Positions 43,920 through 52,323 of a DNA stretch of 64,000 bases are shown here, in pieces. The position numbers were made by a program, and so were the translations under genes. Origin of the DNA: Desulfocapsa sp. (GTDB taxonomy: Bacteria; Desulfobacterota; Desulfobulbia; Desulfobulbales; Desulfocapsaceae). Where the stretch lies: positions 22,422-86,421 of the forward strand of contig VMSP01000023.1 of assembly GCA_013792135.1 (NCBI GenBank), given 5' to 3'. A model generated the notes under the pieces. The model ran no database searches, was not told where the DNA came from, and saw only the letters and a list, made by a program, of their open reading frames with translations. Position 1 is the stretch's first letter. Every line of letters starts with the position of its first letter.

Positions 43920-44150
43920 AATGTCACGTGCTGGTAAAAGTTAAACGAACGTTCTTGATTTCCTGGATTATTGTAAAACGTGACTTCTGAGGAGCACTAA
44001 GTGAAACTCATTCACTTCATGCAGCCTCGCCTGGCTTGTTGATAACCAGTAGAAATTTTAAGAGAATCAACAGAGTGAAGTACCCTTTACTTGATTCGAG
44101 GTGAGCATAATAGACTTTTGCAAGAGGCTCAATTGAAATCTGGCCTCTAT

Positions 44151-44321
44151 TTCTACTTTGTCATATTTCTTTAGAGAGCAACACTCGACCACCCCTGACC
44201 CCTCCTTGCCAAGGAGGGGAATAAAGTCTCCCCCCCCCCTGAATCAGGGGGGATTAAGGGGGGATTAAGGGGGGTTAAAGGATTGCCGGATACGATGGTG
44301 AAACGATATGACTAAGTAGAA
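44151..44321. mobile_element. MITE-like element, family 1, complete with CTAT target duplication
   Basis: The 171-base element has ends TTCTACTTTGTCATAT and, on the other strand, TTCTACTTAGTCATAT (15 of 16 match). CTAT is repeated on both sides (44147-44150, 44322-44325). It lies in the opposite orientation to the copies at 28739 and 34684 and keeps the same CCCCTCC/GGAGGGG interior, with a doubled GGGGGGATTAA word. Confidence 0.9.
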
Positions 44322-44536
44322 CTATCCACTCTTGATTTTTTAATTTGCAGAGTAAGATCCACGACCATGTAATTGCTCTTAAGAGTGTGAAAAAAATGCT
44401 GTACAAAGCGGTGTTAGTTGAGTATTATGCTTCTCTTTTGCTTGTTTGATGAACTGTGGTCCCCTGTGCCTGGGTCATTCTTCAGTATGACAAGTTTGAG
44501 AAAAAGATTGAATTTTTGTGTAGTTATTGTTTTTTG

Positions 44537-44563
44537 AAACGGAAAAGTTTTTAGCTTCCGTTT
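44537..44563. terminator. AAACGGAA/TTCCGTTT hairpin
   Basis: Eight-base perfect arms flank an 11-base loop, and TTTTTTG precedes and TTTGTTG follows. It could be a weak intrinsic terminator in the EF-G leader region; a regulatory role in the leader is equally possible. Confidence 0.4.
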
Positions 44564-44680
44564 GTTGTTTATATGTCCGTTGAATGAGGAGTTGCAGGTT
44601 CTGTGGCTCCTTATTTTTTTTATTTTATCTTAGGTCGGCTTAGGACGGTCAGGAAGATTTAGGTGTAGAGGATAGCAATC

Positions 44681-46765
44681 ATGAGTGTAGATTTAAGTAA
44701 TGTGCGGAATATAGGGATCAGTGCCCATATTGATTCAGGGAAGACGACACTGACCGAGCGCATCCTGTTTTATACGGACCGGATTCATGCCATCCACGAT
44801 GTTCGTGGTAAAGATGGTGTTGGCGCCAAAATGGATTCCATGGAACTGGAAAGAGAGCGTGGCATTACCATTCAGTCTGCAGCCACGTTCTGCAACTGGA
44901 AGGGAAAAGATATCAATATCATTGATACTCCCGGCCATGTGGATTTCACCATTGAGGTTGAGCGTGCCCTTCGGGTTCTTGATGGCGCTGTTCTGGTGCT
45001 TTGCTCTGTTGGTGGCGTGCAGTCGCAGTCTATCACCGTAAATCGGCAGATGACCCGTTATAAGGTCCCCCGTATCGCCTTTATCAATAAGTGTGACCGA
45101 ACCGGAGCCAATCCGGAGAGGGTGACCGCCCAATTGCGCGAGAAACTTGGTTTGAATGCGCATATGGTTCAAATGCCCATCGGTCTGGAAATTGATCTGG
45201 TGGGAGTTGTTGATCTGGTTACCATGAAGGCCCTCTATTTTGAGGGTGACAATGGTGAGATTATCCGTGAGGATGAGATCCCGGCAGCCCTGCAGGAGCG
45301 GGCACAGGAAAAACGGGAAGAACTGCTTGAGGCAGTTTCCATGTTTTCCGATGAGTTGATGGAAGTAATGCTGGAGGAAGGTGAGATCAATCCGGAGCTG
45401 ATCCGTGATGCCATACGCAAGGGGACTCTGGCCCTGGAACTTACTCCTGTTTTTGTTGGCTCTGCCTATAAGAATAAAGGGGTGCAGCCCATGCTTGATG
45501 GGGTGAACGCCTACCTGCCTTGTCCCACTGATGTTGAAAATATGGCACTTGATCTCAGCGAAGGGGAAAAGGAGTTTGCGGTTACCAATAATCCTGATGA
45601 TCCTCTTATCATGCTGGCCTTCAAGCTTGAAGATGGCCGTTATGGGCAGTTGACTTACGTGCGGACCTATCAGGGAACGGTCACCAAGGGGGATTCGGTT
45701 TTTAACAGTCGGACCGGCAAGAAGGTGAAGATCGGTCGTCTGTGCCGGATGCATTCCGATGAGATGGAGGATATCGACTTCTGCGGATCCGGTGATATCG
45801 TAGCCCTTTTTGGGGTGGACTGTGCCTCTGGCGATACCTTTTGTTCAGGTGATATCTCCTGCTCTATGAGTTCCATGCATATTCCTGAGCCGGTAATTTC
45901 GCTCGCCATTACCCCGGTGGACAACAAGGCGCAGATCAATATGTCCAAGGCGCTGAACCGTTTCACCAAGGAAGATCCGACCTTCAAGACCTTTGTCGAC
46001 CATGAGACCAATGAGACCATTATCTCCGGTATGGGTGAGCTGCATTTGGAAGTCTATGTCGAGCGGATGAAACGTGAATATAACGCCGAGGTTCAGGTGG
46101 GCGCACCGCAGGTGGCCTATCGTGAGACCATCACCACTCGGGCCGAGTTCAACTATACCCACAAGAAGCAGACCGGTGGTTCCGGTCAGTTCGGACGGGT
46201 GGCTGGATATATGGAGCCATTGGAAGAGGGTGAGTATGAATTTGTCGACTCTATTGTCGGTGGTTCCATCCCCCGGGAGTTTATTTCCTCTTGTGACAAG
46301 GGATTCCAGAAGAGTCTGGTCAAGGGCTCGCTCTGTGGTTCAGCGGTCACCGGTGTCCGTTGCGTGATCAATGACGGTGCCTTTCATGCCGTTGACTCCT
46401 CGGATGTGGCTTTCCAGCTGGCAGCCATTGGCGCCTTCAAGGAAGGGTATATGAAAGCCAAACCGGTGATCATGGAGCCGATCATGAAGGTCTCTGTGGA
46501 AGGTCCTACCGAGTTTCAGGGATCGATCATGGGCAGTATCAATCAGCGCCGTGGTATGATTATCGGAACCATGGAAGAAGGCAATTATACCGTGGTTGAG
46601 GCCGACGTGCCTTTGTCGGAGATGTTTGGCTATTCAACCACCCTGCGCTCACTGACCCAGGGTAAGGCTGAATTTACCATGGAATTCTCTGCCTTTAAAC
46701 AGGTGCCAAAGCTGGTGAACGACGAGCTGATCAAGAAATATCAGAGTGAGAAGAAGAACGCATAG
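44681..46765 (+). CDS. fusA: elongation factor G, spd/mitochondrial-type
   Basis: The 694-residue GTPase moves tRNA and mRNA through the ribosome. The P-loop is AHIDSGKT (15-22), then [13 protein letters not shown] and NKCD. Domains II to V follow, with the domain IV tip region GGSGQFGRV. Most bacterial EF-G has AHIDAGKT; the Ser form occurs in the spdEFG/mtEFG1 lineage of spirochaetes, planctomycetes and many deltaproteobacteria. The start has AGAGGATAG upstream. It is separated by 108 bases from the ATPase gene downstream, with a CCGGGCATG/CATGTCCGG hairpin in between (46798-46819). Confidence 0.93.
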   Translation: MSVDLSNVRNIGISAHIDSGKTTLTERILFYTDRIHAIHDVRGKDGVGAKMDSMELERERGITIQSAATFCNWKGKDINIIDTPGHVDFTIEVERALRVLDGAVLVLCSVGGVQSQSITVNRQMTRYKVPRIAFINKCDRTGANPERVTAQLREKLGLNAHMVQMPIGLEIDLVGVVDLVTMKALYFEGDNGEIIREDEIPAALQERAQEKREELLEAVSMFSDELMEVMLEEGEINPELIRDAIRKGTLALELTPVFVGSAYKNKGVQPMLDGVNAYLPCPTDVENMALDLSEGEKEFAVTNNPDDPLIMLAFKLEDGRYGQLTYVRTYQGTVTKGDSVFNSRTGKKVKIGRLCRMHSDEMEDIDFCGSGDIVALFGVDCASGDTFCSGDISCSMSSMHIPEPVISLAITPVDNKAQINMSKALNRFTKEDPTFKTFVDHETNETIISGMGELHLEVYVERMKREYNAEVQVGAPQVAYRETITTRAEFNYTHKKQTGGSGQFGRVAGYMEPLEEGEYEFVDSIVGGSIPREFISSCDKGFQKSLVKGSLCGSAVTGVRCVINDGAFHAVDSSDVAFQLAAIGAFKEGYMKAKPVIMEPIMKVSVEGPTEFQGSIMGSINQRRGMIIGTMEEGNYTVVEADVPLSEMFGYSTTLRSLTQGKAEFTMEFSAFKQVPKLVNDELIKKYQSEKKNA

Positions 46766-46873
46766 CCTTTGTCTCTGAGTGAATAGTTGTTTTTATACCG
46801 GGCATGGTTTCATGTCCGGCAGATCGTCCCTTTATGGACGAAGCAAATGAATAGTTAAAAGAGGTACGCGGAC

Positions 46874-47581
46874 ATGGGGAAAAAAAACCTGGTAATGAAT
46901 AATCCGTTGCGAATTCTGGGACTTGAAAAAAAGGTTAAGGAAGATGGCGCCAGTATGGGCCTAGTCATGTCTCGTGCCGGTCTGGGCAAGACGGCTATTT
47001 TGGTACAGATTGCCCTTGATTCGATGCTCTGGGGCGATAAGGTCCTGCATGTCTCTATCGGTGAGGGTTTTGACAAGACCCGGGTCTGGTATGATGATAT
47101 CCTGCGTCTGATGGCCGCAGAAGAGAAAAGTGAGAGCTTTCAGACCACTGTTGCTGAGATCATGCCGAATCGGATGATCATGACCTTCAAGGAAAGTTCT
47201 TTCAGTCAGGCAAAGCTTGAAGAACGGCTCGACGATCTGGTGCAACAGAAAATTTATAAACCTGTCTGCCTGATTATTGACGGATACGATTTCCAGAAAG
47301 GGACTCATGCTGCCCTTGAGGAATTTAAAGAATTCATGGTGCGGCATGGCTTGAAGAGGATCTGGTTCTCTGCAACTACGCATCGTGAGGACAAGCGTGA
47401 AAGTGCTATCGGGGTGCCTGCTCCTTGTCATGATATCGATGATCTTTTTGATGTGGTCCTGATGATTGCGCCCAAGAATGAGGCAATTGATCTGAAGATC
47501 CTTAAATGTGTCAGTTGTACGGTTGATACCGGCACCACGTTGATGCTTAATCCTTCCACCATGCTTATCCAGAAGGCATAG
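46874..47581 (+). CDS. RecA/KaiC-like P-loop ATPase of unknown role
   Basis: The 235-residue protein has Walker A SRAGLGKTA (about 33-41), VLHVSIGEGFDKTRVWYDDI after the second strand, and Walker B VCLIIDGYD (about 134-142). Beyond that the sequence keeps a RecA-like core (IWFSATTHRED). No DNA-binding or other added domain is seen. The frame keeps the ATG at 46874, with AGAGGTACG before it. It sits alone between EF-G and a terminator. I do not recognise a function; similar stand-alone ATPases are known in Desulfobacterota. Confidence 0.7.
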   Translation: MGKKNLVMNNPLRILGLEKKVKEDGASMGLVMSRAGLGKTAILVQIALDSMLWGDKVLHVSIGEGFDKTRVWYDDILRLMAAEEKSESFQTTVAEIMPNRMIMTFKESSFSQAKLEERLDDLVQQKIYKPVCLIIDGYDFQKGTHAALEEFKEFMVRHGLKRIWFSATTHREDKRESAIGVPAPCHDIDDLFDVVLMIAPKNEAIDLKILKCVSCTVDTGTTLMLNPSTMLIQKA

Positions 47582-47652
47582 GTTGACGGATTAGTGATCA
47601 GGATCAGGATGTTGCCGGACTTTTTTGGTGATATCATTGGGTAAGCAGAGTG

Positions 47653-47692
47653 AAAACGGGTAGCTCCACAAGGAGATGCCCGTTTTTTTTTT
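47653..47692 (+). terminator. intrinsic terminator after the ATPase gene
   Basis: AAAACGGGTAGCTCC and GGAGATGCCCGTTTT form a stem with an ACAA loop, followed by ten T residues. It is a strong terminator that separates the ATPase gene from hisA. Confidence 0.9.
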
Positions 47693-47717
47693 GTATTAAA
47701 CAGAGTGCTGGGGCGTC

Positions 47718-48488
47718 ATGAAATTTAGACCTTGTATTGATCTCCACGATGGAAAGGTAAAACAGATCGTCGGTTCAACATTGAATGACGAGCGGCCTGA
47801 GGAGTTGCGCACCAACTTTACCGCAATTCATCCTTCTTCCTGGTTTGCTGAGCTCTATCGGCATGACAATCTCACTGGCGGACATATTATCAAGCTGGGA
47901 CCGGGCAATGACGCTGCGGCTCTTGAAGCGCTTGCTGCCTGGCCTGGTGGGATGCAGATTGGTGGTGCCATAACAGCGGATAACGGTGGATACTGGCTGG
48001 ATCATGGGGCCTCTCATGTTATTGTGACCTCTTATGTGTTCAGGGATGGGAAGGTTGATGAAGATTGTCTGCAGCGTTTGGTGCAGGCGGTGGGGCGGGA
48101 GCGGCTGGTGCTGGACCTGAGTTGCAGAAGGCGGGATGGTCACTATTATATCGTTACCGATCGTTGGCAGCGTTTTACGCAAGTTGTGATCAGTGAAGAG
48201 GTCCTTGCTAATTTTTCCAAGCTCTGCGCTGAATTTCTTATTCATGCCGCCGACGTGGAAGGGCAGTGTCAGGGGGTAGAGCAGGAATTGATTAAAAAGC
48301 TGGCAGCCTGGTCGCCCATTCCTGCAACGTATGCCGGAGGGGTCCGCAATATTGCTGATCTGGAGCTGATTCGCGATCTTGGACAGGGACGGTTGGATGC
48401 AACGGTGGGCAGTGCTTTGGATATCTTTGGCGGAACCGATATGACCTATGCGGAGGCAGTACGTTTTCACCAGGCTGAACAGCGTTGA
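47718..48488 (+). CDS. hisA: ProFAR isomerase HisA, eukaryotic (HIS6) type
   Basis: The 256-residue TIM-barrel enzyme catalyses the fourth step of histidine synthesis. It begins FRPCIDLHDGKVKQIVGSTL with the catalytic Asp in CIDLHDG. LAAWPGGMQIGGAI and ASHVIVTSYVFRDGKV follow, then the second-half motifs LSCRRRDGHYYIVTDRWQ, FLIHAADVEGQCQGVE and TYAGGVRNIADLE. The KQIVGSTL and DRWQ blocks match the fungal/plant HIS6 form (TIGR02129) rather than usual bacterial HisA (VVRLxQGDY). No other histidine gene is nearby. Confidence 0.88.
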   Translation: MKFRPCIDLHDGKVKQIVGSTLNDERPEELRTNFTAIHPSSWFAELYRHDNLTGGHIIKLGPGNDAAALEALAAWPGGMQIGGAITADNGGYWLDHGASHVIVTSYVFRDGKVDEDCLQRLVQAVGRERLVLDLSCRRRDGHYYIVTDRWQRFTQVVISEEVLANFSKLCAEFLIHAADVEGQCQGVEQELIKKLAAWSPIPATYAGGVRNIADLELIRDLGQGRLDATVGSALDIFGGTDMTYAEAVRFHQAEQR

Positions 48489-48504
48489 ACGGTTCGAGGT
48501 GGTT

Positions 48505-48699
48505 GTGAAAAAGAACAAAGGCTTGTGTCCTGAAGTGGTGGAAGCATCTCTTCTTGTTGATTTGAAGATTCAGGTTCCGCAGGATCTGTATATTGCCTAT
48601 CAACGGTGTTCCTGGATTATTGTTCATGAGACCGGTAGACCGCCCATTGATGTGATGCAGGAGATGGTGCGTGATTTTCTGGTCAAGCATGGATGTTAA
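48505..48699 (+). CDS. small conserved-looking protein
   Basis: The frame gives 64 residues from GTG 48505 (GAGG at 48496-48499). The sequence KKNKGLCPEVVEASLLVDLKIQVPQDLYIAYQRCSW has balanced composition and ends HGC. It begins 16 bases after hisA and could share its transcript. An ATG at 48448 inside hisA is in frame but less likely. No family is recognised. Confidence 0.5.
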   Translation: MKKNKGLCPEVVEASLLVDLKIQVPQDLYIAYQRCSWIIVHETGRPPIDVMQEMVRDFLVKHGC

Positions 48700-48842
48700 C
48701 CAGTTGGAGAAACCTGCCTTTTTGTCTTCAGTATCGGATGAATTCTTGACCTCTTGTCTGACATTAGATACAATTACTTTTTAAAGGGAGTTCTTGGTGC
48801 CTAATTGTTTGATATTAAAGTTTTTTTAGGGGATCGTTTGGT

Positions 48843-49730
48843 GTGGAGCTTGATAGAGAAGGCCAGCGAAAAAAGATAGAAAGATTTATTCAGAAAATGC
48901 CCAGTCTGTCAACAACAGTGGGCAAGGTTCTGGAGATCTGCAGTCGCACTGATGCTTCACCCAATGAGCTGAATAAGGTCATTTCCCTTGATCCTGTTTT
49001 GACCGGCCAGGTGTTGAAGTTGATCAATTCGGCTTATTATTCATTGATGAGCAAGGTGACATCTTTGACTCGTGCCATCACCATGCTGGGGATGAATACG
49101 GTCAAGAATATGGCTCTCAGTACTGCCATTATTAATTCCGTTGCTGGTGTTAATAAATCAAAAGCCCTCCCTACTGCCAAGTTCTGGGCCCATTCTATTG
49201 GAGTGGGTGTGAGCGCCAAGTTGCTCGGTGTGGCAAGTGGAGTCTCGGTTCAAGGGCGGGAGGAGTTTTTTATAGCCGGGATGCTGCATGATCTGGGTAA
49301 AATTCCTTTTGGTGATGAGTATATCCATGTATTGTTAAGTGCCCGGCAGGAACAGAGGCCACTGGTTGAAGTGGAACGTGAGCTCCTGGGAATTGATCAC
49401 CAGGACGTCGGGCGATTGATTGCCGCAAAATGGAAGTTAACTGGGTTCATGGCCAGTTGTATCTCTTGTCATCATGATATCTCTATAGCGGAGGACGCTT
49501 CCAGGGAAGTACCCTTGGGAGACGCAGATCGTGCCAAGGTGGCTATTATCTCTCTGGCAAATATGTTAATCAATATCCATGAGATAGGCTATGCTGGAGA
49601 TCCTTTTCCTGAGTACAGGAATGCTGAAATGTTGCTTGAACTTTCGGGGCTGGATTGGTCTGATCTCGCTGCCATCAGCGGGCAGGTTGAAGAGGAGATT
49701 CAGAAGGCCCAAATCTTTTTGCAGGTATGA
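48843..49730 (+). CDS. HDOD-domain signalling protein
   Basis: The 295-residue protein is a single HDOD domain (PF08668): MPSLSTTVGKVLEICSR at the start, SLDPVLTGQVLKLINSAYY, SLTRAITMLGMNTVKNMALS, and FFIAGMLHDLGKIPFGDEY with an HD pair kept (most HDOD proteins lose part of it). DHQDVGRLIAAKWKL and SCHHD follow. The GTG start has AGGGG about ten bases upstream. It overlaps the next gene by four bases. The role is probably in signal output linked to two-component or cyclic-nucleotide control. Confidence 0.9.
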   Translation: MELDREGQRKKIERFIQKMPSLSTTVGKVLEICSRTDASPNELNKVISLDPVLTGQVLKLINSAYYSLMSKVTSLTRAITMLGMNTVKNMALSTAIINSVAGVNKSKALPTAKFWAHSIGVGVSAKLLGVASGVSVQGREEFFIAGMLHDLGKIPFGDEYIHVLLSARQEQRPLVEVERELLGIDHQDVGRLIAAKWKLTGFMASCISCHHDISIAEDASREVPLGDADRAKVAIISLANMLINIHEIGYAGDPFPEYRNAEMLLELSGLDWSDLAAISGQVEEEIQKAQIFLQV

Positions 49731-50662
49731 GTGATACCATGACCATGAAAATTAGTTTTTGGGGGGTGAGGGGTTCCATTCCCTGTCCCGGGCCATTGAC
49801 CCAGAAATATGGGGGGAATGGGGCCTGTATAGAACTGAGGGTCGGGGACGATAACAGGCTTGTTATCATTGACGCCGGTTCCGGTATCAGGATGCTGGGA
49901 AACCAGTTGATGCAGGTCGATCTGCCCAAGGGACCGATCCGGGCTGAGATCTTTCTTTCTCATACCCATTGGGATCATATCATGGGCTTTCCCTATTTTG
50001 TTCCTATCTATGTTCCCGGTACCGAATTGAAGGTGTATGGTCCTGTTTCTTTTGAGGATGAGCCCTTGGCTGATGTTGTTGGTGGACAGATGCGGTATCG
50101 CTATTTTCCCGTCAATATGGGAGAGCTTAAATCTAAGATTGAGTATATCCGTTTGAGAGAAGAGTCCGGCAAAGATTATGGTGATGGACTGGTTTTGACC
50201 ACCAAGTTTCTGAATCACCCCATTACCGCCCTTGGTTATCGTTTTGATTATCAGGGGAAGTCTTTTTGTACCTGCTATGATTTCGAACCGTTCCGCAATC
50301 TCTTTATTACTGACCCCGATCATCCTGATTACGATGAAGCTATGGCTGTTGAGGGTGAGGAGGTGGCCATGGAGCAGAATCAGGCCATGGAGGCCTTTTT
50401 CGCCGGGGCTGATCTTTTGGTTCATGACTGCCAATATACGGAAGCAGAGATGAAGAGCCGGGTTGGTTGGGGACATTCCAGTTTTGAATATGCCATTGCT
50501 GCGGCCAATCGGGCAAGTGTAAAACGACTGGCCCTGTTTCACCATGACCCGGATCGGACCGATCAGCAGATAGATGAGATGGCCGCCGTTTATTGTGAGC
50601 CAAGTCGCTATGGTGATACCGAGGTCTTTTTTGCCAGAGAAGGACAGGTGATAGAGTTGTGA
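49727..50662 (+). CDS. metallo-beta-lactamase-fold hydrolase
   Basis: The 311-residue protein begins KISFWGVRGSIPCPG, typical of the MBL-fold group with GVRGS. The metal site is HTHWDH (79-84), and further ligands lie in FLNHPI (H of motif III), VHDCQY and LALFHHDP. The start overlaps the HDOD stop (ATGA). Such proteins often accompany HDOD or GGDEF genes. The substrate (phosphodiester or cyclic nucleotide) is not deducible from the sequence. Confidence 0.87.
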   Translation: MSDTMTMKISFWGVRGSIPCPGPLTQKYGGNGACIELRVGDDNRLVIIDAGSGIRMLGNQLMQVDLPKGPIRAEIFLSHTHWDHIMGFPYFVPIYVPGTELKVYGPVSFEDEPLADVVGGQMRYRYFPVNMGELKSKIEYIRLREESGKDYGDGLVLTTKFLNHPITALGYRFDYQGKSFCTCYDFEPFRNLFITDPDHPDYDEAMAVEGEEVAMEQNQAMEAFFAGADLLVHDCQYTEAEMKSRVGWGHSSFEYAIAAANRASVKRLALFHHDPDRTDQQIDEMAAVYCEPSRYGDTEVFFAREGQVIEL

Positions 50663-50672
50663 AAGAATTGCT

Positions 50673-52319
50673 ATGAAGATCGCCCTGGTGCAGATCAATC
50701 CTGTGATTGGTGATTTTGCGGCAAATTGTCGAGCCATAGCATCTTTCGCGGAACAGGCACATGCCTGCGGCTGTGAGCTTGTTGTCTTCCCGGAGATGGT
50801 TGTTTCCGGCTATCCTCCGCAGGATCTTCTGGAGAGGCAGTCATTTCTCGAAGACCACGATCGTGCTGTGTCTCAACTGATAAGTGAGCTCCCGCCCTTG
50901 GCGGTGATGTTTGGTTGTCTGGAGCGGCGATCTGGAAATCAAGGCAAGCCCTTGTATAATTCCGTGGTGGTGGCCCGGGGGGGAACAATTGTGCATCGGG
51001 TGCGCAAACAGTTGCTGCCGTCCTACGACGTCTTTGATGAGAGCCGTTATTTTGAGCCGGGACCCGAAGCCTCGCCCTATCAGCTTGGGGATATGACCTT
51101 TGGCATAACCGTGTGTGAGGATATCTGGCATCAGATAGCCGGCTGTTATCGCTGCGACCCTGTAGAATCTTTATTTTCCCGGGCGAAAGAACAGGGGCGC
51201 AGAATCGATTGTCTGATCAATGTCTCGGCTTCTCCCTTTCAGCGTGACAAGGAAGAGATGCGTCATTCCATCTTCCGTTCTCTTTGTTCCCGTTATAAGA
51301 TCCCTTTTTGCTATGTGAATCAGGTTGGGGGGCAGGATTCATTGCTTTTTGATGGCCGCAGTCTGGCCATGAATGCCAACTCTGAGATTATTGCTAAATG
51401 CGCAGGTTTCGTCCCGGACATGGTGGTGGTGGATACTGATGGCTGGCGTGGGGAAACGCATGGCCCTGACCAGGAAGAGCCGGTGGCCTCCGTCTATGCT
51501 GCCTTAGTGATGGGGGTCCGTGATTATGTGCGCAAATGCGGATTTCGTTCCGTGGTCCTCGGCCTTTCCGGCGGCATTGATTCTGCCCTGACGGCAACTA
51601 TTGCCGCTGACGCCCTCGGTGCTGAAAATGTGCTGGGGGTTGCTTTGCCCTCACCTTACAGTTCAGAGGATTCCATGGAAGACGCGGAAGCCCTGGCTGC
51701 AAATCTTGGCTGCACTTTCAAAGTTATTCCCATCACTCCCCTGTTTTCGGCCTTTAAGAAATCCCTGCAGCCTCTCTTTACCGGTCTTGGTGAAGACCTC
51801 ACCGAACAGAATCTTCAGGCCCGGATCCGGGGAAATCTGCTCATGGCCCTGTCAAACAAACTTGGCCATCTCCTCTTGTCAACCGGCAACAAAAGTGAAA
51901 TGGCTGTCGGCTATTGTACTCTCTATGGTGACATGAGCGGCGGTCTGGCCGTAATATCCGATGTGCCCAAGCAGATGGTCTATGAATTGGCCCTGTATGT
52001 GAATCGAGAACAGGAGCGTATTCCAGATCGCACCTTGACCAAGGTGCCCACTGCTGAGTTGAAGCCTGGACAATGTGATCAGGATGATCTGCCACCCTAT
52101 GCGATCCTCGACCAGATCCTCGAGCTGCATCTGGAACAGGGGCTGGGGCTGGCAGTACTTGTGAAGGCTGGTTTTGATGAGTCGGTGGTGCGTGATGTCC
52201 TGCGTCGGATTCGCCTCAATGAGTACAAACGAAAGCAGTCGGCCATGGGCTTGAAGGTGACCAGCAAAGCATTCGGCTATGGCAGGCGCTATCCCAATGT
52301 CCACAACTATCAGGAATGA
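50673..52319 (+). CDS. nadE: glutamine-dependent NAD+ synthase
   Basis: The 548-residue two-domain enzyme makes NAD+ from nicotinate adenine dinucleotide. The N-terminal glutaminase (nitrilase fold) has VFPEMVVSGYPPQDLL with the catalytic Glu, KQLLPSYDVFDE with Lys, and VCEDIW with C148. The C-terminal synthase has LGLSGGIDSAL (SGGIDS at 299-304), LLSTGNKSEMAVGYCTLYGD and PTAELKPGQCDQDDLPPY. It follows the MBL gene by ten bases and precedes the cytochrome gene by four. Confidence 0.95.
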   Translation: MKIALVQINPVIGDFAANCRAIASFAEQAHACGCELVVFPEMVVSGYPPQDLLERQSFLEDHDRAVSQLISELPPLAVMFGCLERRSGNQGKPLYNSVVVARGGTIVHRVRKQLLPSYDVFDESRYFEPGPEASPYQLGDMTFGITVCEDIWHQIAGCYRCDPVESLFSRAKEQGRRIDCLINVSASPFQRDKEEMRHSIFRSLCSRYKIPFCYVNQVGGQDSLLFDGRSLAMNANSEIIAKCAGFVPDMVVVDTDGWRGETHGPDQEEPVASVYAALVMGVRDYVRKCGFRSVVLGLSGGIDSALTATIAADALGAENVLGVALPSPYSSEDSMEDAEALAANLGCTFKVIPITPLFSAFKKSLQPLFTGLGEDLTEQNLQARIRGNLLMALSNKLGHLLLSTGNKSEMAVGYCTLYGDMSGGLAVISDVPKQMVYELALYVNREQERIPDRTLTKVPTAELKPGQCDQDDLPPYAILDQILELHLEQGLGLAVLVKAGFDESVVRDVLRRIRLNEYKRKQSAMGLKVTSKAFGYGRRYPNVHNYQE

Positions 52320-52323
52320 AAGG

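Larger units (their letters stand above)
43920..44680. other. 760-base spacer between htrA-like and EF-G genes
   Basis: The spacer separates divergent genes. It holds the family-1 MITE-like element (44151-44321), a hairpin at 44537-44563, and a GGAG...CTCC hairpin before a T-run (44588-44623) that could end or attenuate transcription before EF-G. No coding frame is supported. Confidence 0.7.

Noticed and set aside
44735..45754. A 339-codon minus-strand frame inside EF-G
   Set aside because: It mirrors conserved EF-G codons; no start signal and no recognisable motif.
49700..50737. A 345-codon minus-strand frame opposite the MBL-fold gene
   Set aside because: The plus strand carries the HTHWDH metal site and coupled starts; the minus frame has Ile/His-rich shadow composition.
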